Part shown: one piece after another, positions 1-8,367 of the stretch | Numbering within the stretch: the first letter of the stretch is position 1 | Layout of the letters: each line of letters starts with the position of its first letter | Assembly (NCBI GenBank): GCA_034506395.1 | Contig: JAPDPQ010000022.1 | Span: forward strand, 1 to 64,000 | DNA: 64,000 nucleotides | Source of the DNA: a candidate division KSB1 bacterium | GTDB taxonomy: Bacteria; Zhuqueibacterota; Zhuqueibacteria; Thermofontimicrobiales; Thermofontimicrobiaceae | Direction: 5' to 3' | Notes under the pieces: model-generated | What the model was told of the DNA's origin: nothing | Seen by the model: the letters and a program-made list of their open reading frames with translations, nothing else | Databases searched by the model: none | Program-made: the position numbers and the translations under genes

Positions 1-1171
1 GGAACGAAGATTTGTTCATTGAATTCAAACTTAGTACATTTTTCAGGAAGAACGTCTCCTCGGAAGGATCGGTCAGTTGCTCAGTCACGCTGGTTTCGTC
101 AAAGGTGTTCAGTTTTTTATAGATGGCGGCAATTGCCCGTTTCCGAATCGCTGGCAAACGGGGTAAACTATTGTACAGGCGCATGACCGATTCCAGCGGC
201 AGGTTGTCCAGCTTCAACACTTCAAACAGGATGGCGCTATTTTTGGGCGAGAGCCAATCGGCTAAATCCTTCTCCTGCGGCAGGAGATCGATGATATTTT
301 TGACTTTTTCATTATCCAACGATTCCTGTTGAAAGCTTGGGATATCAATCTGCATTGGTTCAAATGTCGCATGCAGGTAGCCGCAGACGATTTTTTCAAT
401 GGCGCTCTCCAGCTTTTCGCCTGGCAATAATTTGTTCAGCTCGTGGGTGACGATGGCTGGCAGTTCCAGTGCAGGGGAAGTTTCTTCTCCCCTCGCTGAG
501 CGGGAATCACTAATGGCAATATAGACCTCGCCTCGTGGTAATGCTGCTTCATCCAGCCATTGCCCAAAAATGCCTTTTAACTGGTCGGGCTTGAATTTGC
601 GGCCGTAGAGCGCCTCGGTCAGCTCGTTGATGTCCCGCTCCACGATGATGATGTCGTCCGACAGCGCTTCGTTCAGGCTGGCGATGGTGTGGGGATTGAT
701 GTTTTTCTCCAACTCGGTGAGCGACTGAAACGTGGCCGTATCTAGGTTGAGAAAATATTCGAACACATCCCCTGCATCGACATCTTCATCCGCCAGTCGG
801 CGGACCGTGACCTTGTACTCCACGATTTTGTTGTAATTATCCTTCGACTTGATAGCGGTCAGATATTCTTCGATGCCCGCCCTGATCATGCCCATCAGCT
901 CATTTTTGTCATATTTCTTCTCTGCTGTCGTCGCTTTCAACTGGCAGGAGCAGACGGGCTTGGATTGCAGCTCGCTGAACAGATCCCGCTGACACTGCGA
1001 CGCCAGGATCGAATTGATGATGTTCTGGATGCGAATGAAATCGTTTTTCACCCAGATCAGCTCGATGCCCGACAGATGCTTGAGGATGTTGAACTCTGAG
1101 CTATCCCTGACCTGCCGAATCTCGGCGAAATAGTCACTGGGATAAAGCTGGGCGTGATCGAGGGCACGGAT
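1..1171 (-). pseudogene. C-terminal part of a large protein of unknown function, runs off left edge, 5' end rearranged
   Basis: Translating the minus strand gives one uninterrupted frame from a stop at 1174-1172 down to base 1, about 389 codons, so the 3' end lies outside the window. Codon use and composition look like a real protein: a short Cys-x-Cys motif (PVCSCQLK) near 945, then charged, helix-rich sequence. There is no credible start codon or ribosome site at the upstream end. The first in-frame ATG is near 898, inside what looks like a continuous domain. The reading frame starts exactly at a 17-bp inverted repeat, beyond which the expected upstream coding sequence lies on the opposite strand (see 1142-1321). 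I do not recognise the family. The helical layout around a CxC motif resembles the C-terminal regions of some large P-loop ATPases, but that is a weak impression. Confidence 0.55.
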
Positions 1172-1321
1172 TTACATGATTTGTACCAAACGCTGCGGGA
1201 TAAATTAAATCCTTTTCAGAATAGCATTGACAGCTACGGTCTGGAAACGCTGTTTTCGGATTTCGAGCAGTTCAAGTCCGCCTATCGAGAGCATTATGCA
1301 CCCTATCACTTCCAGCTTTAT
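1142..1321 (+). repeat. about 150-bp inverted coding segment bounded by 17-bp inverted repeats
   Basis: The segments 1142-1158 and 1305-1321 are inverted copies with two mismatches. Read outward as coding they give DHAQLY (minus strand) and YHFQLY (plus strand), in the same codon phase. The plus-strand frame between them (from about 1154) looks like genuine protein (DLYQTLRDKLNPF, FKSAYREHYAPYH). After 1321 the plus frame merely runs antisense to a TPR fragment and stops at 1453. Flipping the segment would fuse it in frame to the minus-strand gene at 1-1171. The segment therefore appears to be a displaced upstream piece of that gene. It could be a genuine inversion, a phase-variable switch or an assembly or amplification chimera. 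Confidence 0.55.
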
Positions 1322-1484
1322 AATGGACACCTTTTTTTAGATAAACATCGAATAATGTCCCCTGGACGTATGGATCATCCGGATGCTCGGTCAACATTTC
1401 ATTTAAAATATTTTCCGCTTCATCAAATCTTTTTAGCCGGATCAACTCCCTGACATACCGAAGATTGACTACAGATTTTGAGAT
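1322..1484 (-). pseudogene. TPR-repeat protein fragment
   Basis: The minus strand is open from a stop at 1487-1485 to the inversion border. It reads as a typical tetratricopeptide helix pair (RLKRFDEAENILNEML followed by EHPDDPYVQG). There is no start codon or ribosome site upstream, and the frame ends 16 codons into the inverted segment. It is out of phase with the inverted coding segment, so it is either a remnant of a separate gene or a frameshifted part of the same broken one. Confidence 0.45.
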
Positions 1485-1918
1485 TTATCTGGACATGAGA
1501 ATTATAATCAGGATTTCATTTTTTTAGGAAGAAATTTAAATAAAATTAATTCTGAAATCAACACCTATTTCGATATCATGTGTCGCTTCTGAAATATTAA
1601 TTTAGAACGATTATGACTCTTGATTTGAAAACCCAAAAACAAAGGGGAAAATCCCTTTAAAATTTCCCCTCAACTTATCAATACCGTTGACTTTTTGCTT
1701 TTTTTTAATTAGATTCGGTTTCGATTTTTCCAAGTATTTTCACTGGATTAAAAATATGTTTAGTTTTTGATGCTAAAGGATTAACCAAAGCCTCAAGCTA
1801 TTTTGTGCTCATTTTTGCTTCTCATGACACAACTTGGTGAAATTGGAGTGGCAAACTATTGAAGAAAAAGCTTCTCGGTAAAACGCTCGATCAAATATTC
1901 CAAGGAAGGAGAAAGGCT
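1485..1918. other. intergenic region upstream of the arabinofuranosidase
   Basis: No convincing gene is present. An imperfect hairpin at 1641-1669 can form in two ways (AAAGGG with CCCTTT, or GGGGAAA with TTTCCCC). A T-rich stretch follows about 20 bases later, so it may terminate transcription arriving from the left or lie in the leader of the next gene. No clear promoter pair was found. Confidence 0.4.
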
Positions 1919-3499
1919 ATGGAGATTTCATTCATTATCTCAGCAATGATTCTGATGTTTAACCTGCTGCCAATTTCTTCTTTCGCTAAATCTAAAGAGA
2001 ACCGAATTATAATCAATGCGGATTTGGGCAAACATCAAATCAGCAGGCATATTTATGGTCATTTCTCTGAGCACTTGGGCCGATGTATTTATGGTGGTTT
2101 CTGGGTTGGAGAGAACTCAAATATTCCAAATGTTCGGGGAATCCGAACAGATGTAGTAAAAGCTCTACGCGAGATCGTCATTCCCAATCTTCGTTGGCCA
2201 GGCGGTTGCTTTGCTGACACATACCATTGGAAGGATGGCATTGGTCCCAGAAATAAACGGCCATCCATCGTAAATGTGCACTGGGGAGGTGTGACCGAAG
2301 ATAATAGTTTCGGCACCCATGAATTTATGGATTTATGCGAACAGTTGGGTTGTGAACCATATATCTGCGGAAATGTCGGAAGCGGGACGGTTCAAGAGAT
2401 GGCGGAATGGGTTGAATACTTAACATCTGACGCACAAAGCCCAATAACCCGGCTGCGAAAGCAAAATGGACGCGAGCGGCCATGGAAAGTGACCTTTTGG
2501 GGAATAGGCAACGAAAACTGGGGCTGCGGCGGAACAATGACGCCAGAGTATTATTCCAATCAGCTTCGGCAATATGCTACCTATTGTCGGGATTACGGTG
2601 ATAATCGACTCTTCAAAATCGCTTGTGGTCCGAGCGATGATAATTATCATTGGACTGAAGTGATCATGAGCGAATGGGCGAAAACTCCTTCTTGGCTTCG
2701 AGGCTACATGAATGGCCTATCGCTCCATTACTATACAGTTTGTCACGATTGGAGCAAAAAGGGCTCAGCTACTGAATTCGATGAGTCCGAATGGTTCTTG
2801 ACGCTATCCAAGACTCTGAAAATGGATGAATATATCACAAAGCATTCTGTGATTATGGATAAATATGATCCAGAAAAACGAATTGCCCTCATTGTTGACG
2901 AATGGGGCAACTGGCATGATGTTGAACCAGGTACAAATCCTGGATTTTTATACCAGCAAAATACACTTCGAGATGCCATGGTGGCCGCTGTGAATCTTGA
3001 TATTTTTAACAAGCATTGCGATCGCGTCAAGATGGCAAACATTGCTCAGACCATCAATGTATTACAAGCTATGATTTTGACTCGAGGCCCAGAGATAGTT
3101 TTAACACCATCTTACTATGTCTTTAAGATGTATAAAGTCCATCATGATGCCATCAACCTACCCTTAGAAATTATCTGCGAAAAATATTCCTATCAAGGAC
3201 AATCAATCCCAGCGATCAGCGCTTCAGCATCAAAAAATAAACAAGGGTTAATTCATCTCACGCTAAGCAATCTGAATCCAGTTGAACCGCTAGAGGTCCA
3301 ATGCGAGATCAGAGGTTTGGATAAAATGGAGTTTGTGGCTGGGCAAATTATCACTGGGGAACGAATTAATTCGTTCAATGATTTTGGCAAACCAGAACAA
3401 GTTAATATAAAAAATTTCGAGGACGTCCAAATCAATCACGGAGAGCTGCTCATTAAATTACCATCAAAATCAATTATTATGCTGGAATTAAATCATTAA
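1919..3499 (+). CDS. secreted alpha-L-arabinofuranosidase, GH51-like
   Basis: This is a predicted extracytoplasmic glycoside hydrolase that removes arabinofuranosyl residues from arabinan or arabinoxylan. The frame is open from a TTG at 1859. The ATG at 1919 is preferred because AAGGAG lies about 9 bases upstream and the protein (526 residues) then begins with a good signal peptide ([20 protein letters not shown], cleaved near SFA-KS). Family GH51 landmarks are visible: [17 protein letters not shown] near the mature N-terminus, [15 protein letters not shown], the acid/base Glu in [12 protein letters not shown] (near residue 199), and the nucleophile Glu in [10 protein letters not shown] (near residue 329). 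A C-terminal beta-sandwich ends at LELNH. Length is normal for GH51. It stands alone, followed by a hairpin, and has no evident link to the peptide genes downstream. Confidence 0.92.
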   Translation: MEISFIISAMILMFNLLPISSFAKSKENRIIINADLGKHQISRHIYGHFSEHLGRCIYGGFWVGENSNIPNVRGIRTDVVKALREIVIPNLRWPGGCFADTYHWKDGIGPRNKRPSIVNVHWGGVTEDNSFGTHEFMDLCEQLGCEPYICGNVGSGTVQEMAEWVEYLTSDAQSPITRLRKQNGRERPWKVTFWGIGNENWGCGGTMTPEYYSNQLRQYATYCRDYGDNRLFKIACGPSDDNYHWTEVIMSEWAKTPSWLRGYMNGLSLHYYTVCHDWSKKGSATEFDESEWFLTLSKTLKMDEYITKHSVIMDKYDPEKRIALIVDEWGNWHDVEPGTNPGFLYQQNTLRDAMVAAVNLDIFNKHCDRVKMANIAQTINVLQAMILTRGPEIVLTPSYYVFKMYKVHHDAINLPLEIICEKYSYQGQSIPAISASASKNKQGLIHLTLSNLNPVEPLEVQCEIRGLDKMEFVAGQIITGERINSFNDFGKPEQVNIKNFEDVQINHGELLIKLPSKSIIMLELNH

Positions 3500-3510
3500 A
3501 ATTTTATCGC

Positions 3511-3529
3511 TACCCTGATAAAAAGGGTA
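3511..3529 (+). terminator. hairpin after the arabinofuranosidase gene
   Basis: TACCCT (3511-3516) pairs with AGGGTA (3524-3529) around a short loop, starting 11 bases after the stop codon. A weakly T-rich tail (ATATTTTGCTT) follows. It is a plausible factor-independent terminator, though the tail is not a clean T run. Confidence 0.45.
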
Positions 3530-4827
3530 ATATTTTGCTTCGCTCACCAAAAATATTTTTCATAACGACCAATTGCTTATGCTATTGAAACTGAATAGCA
3601 ATGCATTATAAAAATTATCATCAATTAAATTCTTATTTAAAAATAAAATTCAAAAAGCACTTATATCAAATTTTGTAAACAAAAGTAAAAAAATTTCTCT
3701 TGACAATTTTGATTTTTTTTATATATTAGATGGGCTCAAAATAAATATCTTTGCTTGATGAGTCATAGAAAAGTATAAATATTCATAAAATTTTGTGAAT
3801 ATCATTTTTATTAACATTTCTTGCTAAATTTGAATAGCAAGCGGTCATGCAATCCAAAAGCAGAAGTTCAAACGATATAAATTGGGGAAATGACAAACAT
3901 TTTTGAGTCATCAAGCATATGAGTTGAGCTAAAAAAGTAATCTGCTTTGAAGCTATTAATCTAGATAACAACGTTGTCCGATATTATGTTGCTTTGCAAA
4001 AAGCTATTGAGTACAATATCAGACTTTCATTCCATGCAAATGTATTCGAATTTTATATTTTTTTTCGCAGTTGTGGAACTCAAAACCCAGTTTCGTGTTA
4101 AAGAATGCTAACTAATTTTTTGATCAGCAGTGGTAAGAATTTTTAGGGGGAAGAGAAATTAGTAACCGGATTAGAAGACCTGAGTAAAGAAAATTGATGA
4201 TAGAATTTACTTGATCTTAATATTCTCTTTCTGATCTTCTTAGCTTCTTCTTGTTAATGATATTCTCTTCTCGCTAATCCTGAATCTCATCCTTTGGCTT
4301 ACATCCAAAATTCTCCACACGGTCTTATTTTCTTTAGGATCCACATCTCTGATCATCATCCCTATGCTCTTGTTTAAATAAAAATATTTTACACACAAAT
4401 TTGTTCTGAAAATTTAGAAGGATTAATTTAAGCTAAAATACAAGACTAAATTGGTCGTAATTATTTTTATCTAGAATAATTCATTTCTAAATATTAAGCA
4501 ATTTATTAAAAAAAATATCGGCTAATTATGCAAAATATGCATTTGTGAGTCAATTTAAAAATTGCATGATCACTTTTAAAAACAAATTCAAGGGTGTATG
4601 TCAAAGCAATGAATGCTTAGGTATCAGAATTTCGTTTATATTGAGAGAGGCTCACGCTTAAAATTCAAATGAGGTGCTTCAACGCATTATTAAGTTTCCA
4701 ATCCAATTTGCTTTGGATATAAAAGCACTAAGCTGTCAATAAAAAACCGGTGTAATCAATTATCCGATCACAATTTTTTAACGATGAAAAAATTTCGTAA
4801 CATCTGGGCTGAATTGTAAAAGCGATC
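3530..4827. other. 1.3-kb AT-rich intergenic region before the NRPS operon
   Basis: No ORF here is convincing. The longest, a 62-codon minus frame at 3783-3971, lacks a ribosome site and protein-like composition. Base composition is far more AT-rich than the flanking genes. It contains a strong sigma-70-like promoter sequence at 3700-3727 but no recognisable regulator gene, riboswitch or repeat array. Confidence 0.5.
3700..3727 (+). promoter_or_regulatory. sigma-70-like promoter
   Basis: TTGACA (3700-3705), a 16-base spacer, then TATATT (3722-3727). Both boxes are near consensus and read toward the NRPS genes. A transcript from here would have a leader of about 1.15 kb before the first NRPS gene, so it may instead drive an unseen small RNA or be a chance match in AT-rich DNA. 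Confidence 0.4.
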
Positions 4828-4890
4828 TTGTTCTGCCTCTGATGCTGATTCTATACTAAGCCTTTGCTTGGTAAAATTTAGGAGGTGATG
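4828..4890 (+). promoter_or_regulatory. proximal promoter and ribosome binding site of the NRPS operon
   Basis: TTGTTC (4828-4833), an 18-base spacer and TATACT (4852-4857) would start a transcript near 4864. An unusually complete Shine-Dalgarno sequence, AGGAGGTGATG (4880-4890), lies two bases before the ATG at 4893. The ribosome site is certain. The promoter is only plausible, because its -35 box is weak. Confidence 0.5.
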
Positions 4891-4892
4891 CT

Positions 4893-7800
4893 ATGGACTT
4901 CAACTTACTACCGCGAAGTGCTGAATACACAGCATATCCGCTATCAGCTGGCCAAAAAGCATTGTGGTTTTTGCAGCAACTCAATCCGAGCACTACAGCC
5001 TATTCCATTACCTGGGCGATGAGGACAGAAGAAAGCTTGGATATACAAGCTTTATCGCGGGTTCTCCAAAAATTGGTTGATCGTCATGCTGCATTACGGA
5101 CCACTTTCATCTCTCATCAGGGGCAACCAGTACAAATCGTGCATCATCACAAAAGCGCTGGCTTTTTTGCCGTGGATGCTTCGGGTTGGAATGAGCACCA
5201 GCTAAAAGAGGCTATCAATGAACAAGCGCGGCAGCCATTTGATTTGGCTGCTGGTCCACTTTTGAGAGTGCATTTGTTCAGCCGTTCCAATCACGATCAC
5301 ACATTTTTGGTGTCTGCACATCATATTATCACCGATCTCTGGTCCTTCGCTTTATTCTTCAATGAATTTGAAACTCTTTACGCAAGCGAGTTACAAGGGA
5401 TTCCTGTCGAATTACCCCCATTGAAAATCGAATATACCGATTACGTATATTGGCAATCAAAACTGCTTGCGTCAGAGCAGGGAGAAAAACTTTGGAATTA
5501 CTGGCAAAAGGTTTTAGAAGGCGACCTGCCGATTATCAATCTACCGATCGACCATCCGCGCCCCACAGTTCAGTCATTCGATGGAGCGATTCAGAGTGCC
5601 AAGTTCAGTGCTGAACTGAAGAATAAACTCCGCGCAATGGGTGAACGCTATAATGCATCTCTCTACCGTGTGCTAATGGCGGCGTTTCAGGTACTGCTTT
5701 ATCGTTATACTGATCAAACAGACATCATTGTTGGTTCTCCGATTGCAGGGAGAAACAAGGAAACATTCAATGTGCTTGGCTATTTTGTCAATCCATTGCC
5801 AATCCGAGGGGATCTTTCAGGCCATCCGCAGTTTTCGGATGTTCTTGAGCAAATGAATCAACGGATCCTAACCGCTATTGAACATGGCGAATACCCTTTT
5901 CCGCTAATGGTAGAAAAACTTCAGCTCAAGCGGAATTCCAGCATTACACCAATTTTTCAAGTGATGTTAACTTATCAAAAGACTACCAAGGTGCTCAATA
6001 AGGATGCAATTGCTGCTTGGGTGCTTCGAGAGCATGGCAGAAAAGGGATGTTGGCTGGAATTCATTTTGAATATGTAACATTGCAACATTTAATGACCCA
6101 ATTTGATCTCACCATGTTCATCGCGGAACATGAAGATGGATTGGCCATAGCGATCGAATATAATTCCGCGCTTTTTAAAAAAGAAACCATTCAACGGATG
6201 CTGGGTCACTTCCAAAAATTATTGGAGACTGTTGCTGCAAATCCAGAGCAATCCATCGATCGCATTCAGATCATGCAGCATTCGGAACTGCAGCAGCTTC
6301 AGGTATGGAATGCACGTGCAAAAATTAAGAAACCGAGTGACTGCAATTTCATTCATCGGGTTTTTGAAGCACAGGTCAACAACTCTCCCAGTGCGACCGC
6401 CCTCATCTTGGATCATCACAAGCTCAATTACGATGAGTTGAACCGAAGGGCGAATCGGCTCGCTCATTATTTGATTTCCTTGGGAGTAGCACCTGAAACG
6501 GTAGTGGGTGTCTATCTTGAGCGTTCGATTGATCTGATCATTGCTCTGATGGCGGTGTTCAAATCTGGCGGTGTATTTCTCCCCTTGGACCCAAGCTATC
6601 CCTCCGAACGGATAAGTTTTATGTTGGCGGACGCAGATGCACAAATCATCATCACCATGCATCAGTTAGCTGGATCCCTTCTCCAGAGCAAGGCAAAAAT
6701 TATTGCGCTGGACCAATCAAATTCAATAATTGACCAGCAAGATGATCAAAATCCTGATGTGAAACTCTATCCTGAGAATTTGGCCTATATCATCTACACC
6801 TCAGGTTCTACGGGATTACCCAAGGGTGTACAAATTTCGCATGGCGCGATTGCTGAGCATTGTGAACACATTGCGCATCATTATCAGATTCGAGCGGAAG
6901 ATCGTGTACTTCAATTTGCCTCGATCAATTTCGATGCGGCACTGGAACAAATTTTGGTCACATTGTTATCTGGAGCCCAGTTGCTCCTACGGGGCAAAGA
7001 GATTTGGAGCCCGATAGAATTCTATCGCCGAATTTATGATTTTCAATTAACTGTTGTAAATCCTCCAACCAGTTATTGGAATCAGATGCTCAACGAGGTT
7101 GAACTTTTTTCGAGCCTTGACATCCCCGGCCACCTTCGATTGATGATCGTAGGCGGCGATGTGATGACTTCTGAACGATTTCGAATCTGGCAGCATTTGG
7201 CAAACGATCGAATTCGCCTGCTTAATGCTTATGGGCCAACCGAAACGACCATTACAGCGACCACCTTCGAGACCTCCTCGCTTCAGAGTCATAGCGATGA
7301 CCTCACGACAATCCCGATTGGACAGCCGGTCATAGGTCGGGAAATATTTATCTTGGACCGAGCACAAAATATGGTGCCGATCGGTGTCGTAGGGGAGCTT
7401 TATATCGCCGGAACGTGTTTAGCCCGAGGATACCTCAATCGTCCTGACCTCACAGCAGAGCGATTCATTCCACATCCGTTTAGCAACGTTCCAGGAGAAC
7501 GCCTTTATAGAACTGGCGACCTGGTTCGCTTTCGATCCGATGGTATTATCGAATTTATAGGCCGAGCGGATCACCAGGTCAAAATCCGTGGCTTTCGGGT
7601 GGAATTGGGCGAAATCCAATCGGCGTTGCAGCACCATCCAGCTATTAAAGATCTTGTGGTCATTGTTGCCAAAAGTTCAGTTGATGACAAGACCCTTGCT
7701 GCCTACTTGTCATTAAATCGGGAAAGCGAGTCACTTCGAGATCCACACCTCTGGCGAACTTTTTTGCAAGATAAGTTACCAGAATATATGATCCCTTTCC

Positions 7801-8246
7801 ATTTCATCTTTGTGGATGAGATACCTCGGCATCCCAATGGCAAAGTGGACCAGTCCAAACTTCCAGATATAAGCTCGGCATCCGCAATTCGATCCAGCGA
7901 TTTCGTTGCACCGCGTACACCCATCGAGCAACAATTAGCAGCCCTCTGGTCGCAATTGTTGGGGATCGAATCGATTGGGATCTATGATAACTTTTTCACT
8001 TTAGGGGGACATTCGCTGTTAGCCACCCAAATGGTGTCGCGGGTTAGGGATATTTTTCAAATTGAAATCCCATTGCAAAAGATTTTCGAAACCCCGACGA
8101 TTGCTGGGTTAGCTTTAGCTATTACACAATTTCGCGCTCAACTCAATCAGAATGAGCAATTAGATCAGCTTTTATTTGAGTTGGAACAGCTCAGCGATGC
8201 TGAAGCAGAAAACTTATTAAATGCGACCTTAGAAACAGCGAGGTGA
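4893..8246 (+). CDS. NRPS subunit 1 (module 1: C-A-T), initiation module
   Basis: First subunit of the assembly line, 1117 residues. Condensation domain at about 12-455 with HHIITDLWS near 143 (the usual Gly after Asp is Leu). Adenylation domain about 480-990 with YIIYTSGSTGLPKG near 631 and NAYGPTE near 778. Thiolation domain about 1010-1085 with the phosphopantetheine Ser in LGGHSLLATQ. A condensation domain at the very start of a pathway, with no upstream carrier, is expected to be a starter C domain that attaches a fatty acyl group, so the product is probably a lipopeptide. The specificity residues read by eye are D-A-E-N-I-G-A-I-T-K, which I cannot assign; the Glu at the third position hints at a basic or polar residue. 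The C-terminal tail carries a helix with LSDAEAENLL, matching a docking class discussed in the findings. Confidence 0.93.
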   Translation: MDFNLLPRSAEYTAYPLSAGQKALWFLQQLNPSTTAYSITWAMRTEESLDIQALSRVLQKLVDRHAALRTTFISHQGQPVQIVHHHKSAGFFAVDASGWNEHQLKEAINEQARQPFDLAAGPLLRVHLFSRSNHDHTFLVSAHHIITDLWSFALFFNEFETLYASELQGIPVELPPLKIEYTDYVYWQSKLLASEQGEKLWNYWQKVLEGDLPIINLPIDHPRPTVQSFDGAIQSAKFSAELKNKLRAMGERYNASLYRVLMAAFQVLLYRYTDQTDIIVGSPIAGRNKETFNVLGYFVNPLPIRGDLSGHPQFSDVLEQMNQRILTAIEHGEYPFPLMVEKLQLKRNSSITPIFQVMLTYQKTTKVLNKDAIAAWVLREHGRKGMLAGIHFEYVTLQHLMTQFDLTMFIAEHEDGLAIAIEYNSALFKKETIQRMLGHFQKLLETVAANPEQSIDRIQIMQHSELQQLQVWNARAKIKKPSDCNFIHRVFEAQVNNSPSATALILDHHKLNYDELNRRANRLAHYLISLGVAPETVVGVYLERSIDLIIALMAVFKSGGVFLPLDPSYPSERISFMLADADAQIIITMHQLAGSLLQSKAKIIALDQSNSIIDQQDDQNPDVKLYPENLAYIIYTSGSTGLPKGVQISHGAIAEHCEHIAHHYQIRAEDRVLQFASINFDAALEQILVTLLSGAQLLLRGKEIWSPIEFYRRIYDFQLTVVNPPTSYWNQMLNEVELFSSLDIPGHLRLMIVGGDVMTSERFRIWQHLANDRIRLLNAYGPTETTITATTFETSSLQSHSDDLTTIPIGQPVIGREIFILDRAQNMVPIGVVGELYIAGTCLARGYLNRPDLTAERFIPHPFSNVPGERLYRTGDLVRFRSDGIIEFIGRADHQVKIRGFRVELGEIQSALQHHPAIKDLVVIVAKSSVDDKTLAAYLSLNRESESLRDPHLWRTFLQDKLPEYMIPFHFIFVDEIPRHPNGKVDQSKLPDISSASAIRSSDFVAPRTPIEQQLAALWSQLLGIESIGIYDNFFTLGGHSLLATQMVSRVRDIFQIEIPLQKIFETPTIAGLALAITQFRAQLNQNEQLDQLLFELEQLSDAEAENLLNATLETAR

Positions 8247-8367
8247 CTGATAGAGAAGCAATTCCATTTCATTTAAATTTTCTCTTCGATGCATTCACGC
8301 GTCCATTCGTTGGGACTGACTGAAATGTATCGACTTTGATCGTACTTTTAATACTGGAGGCGGGGTT

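Noticed and set aside
123-332. 69-codon plus-strand frame at the left edge
   Set aside because: It lies antisense to the long open minus-strand coding frame and has no ribosome site.
3783-3971. 62-codon minus-strand frame in the long gap
   Set aside because: AT-rich sequence, no ribosome site and no protein-like pattern.
6219-6662. 147-codon minus-strand frame inside NRPS subunit 1
   Set aside because: It is fully antisense to an A domain; composition mirrors the sense gene.
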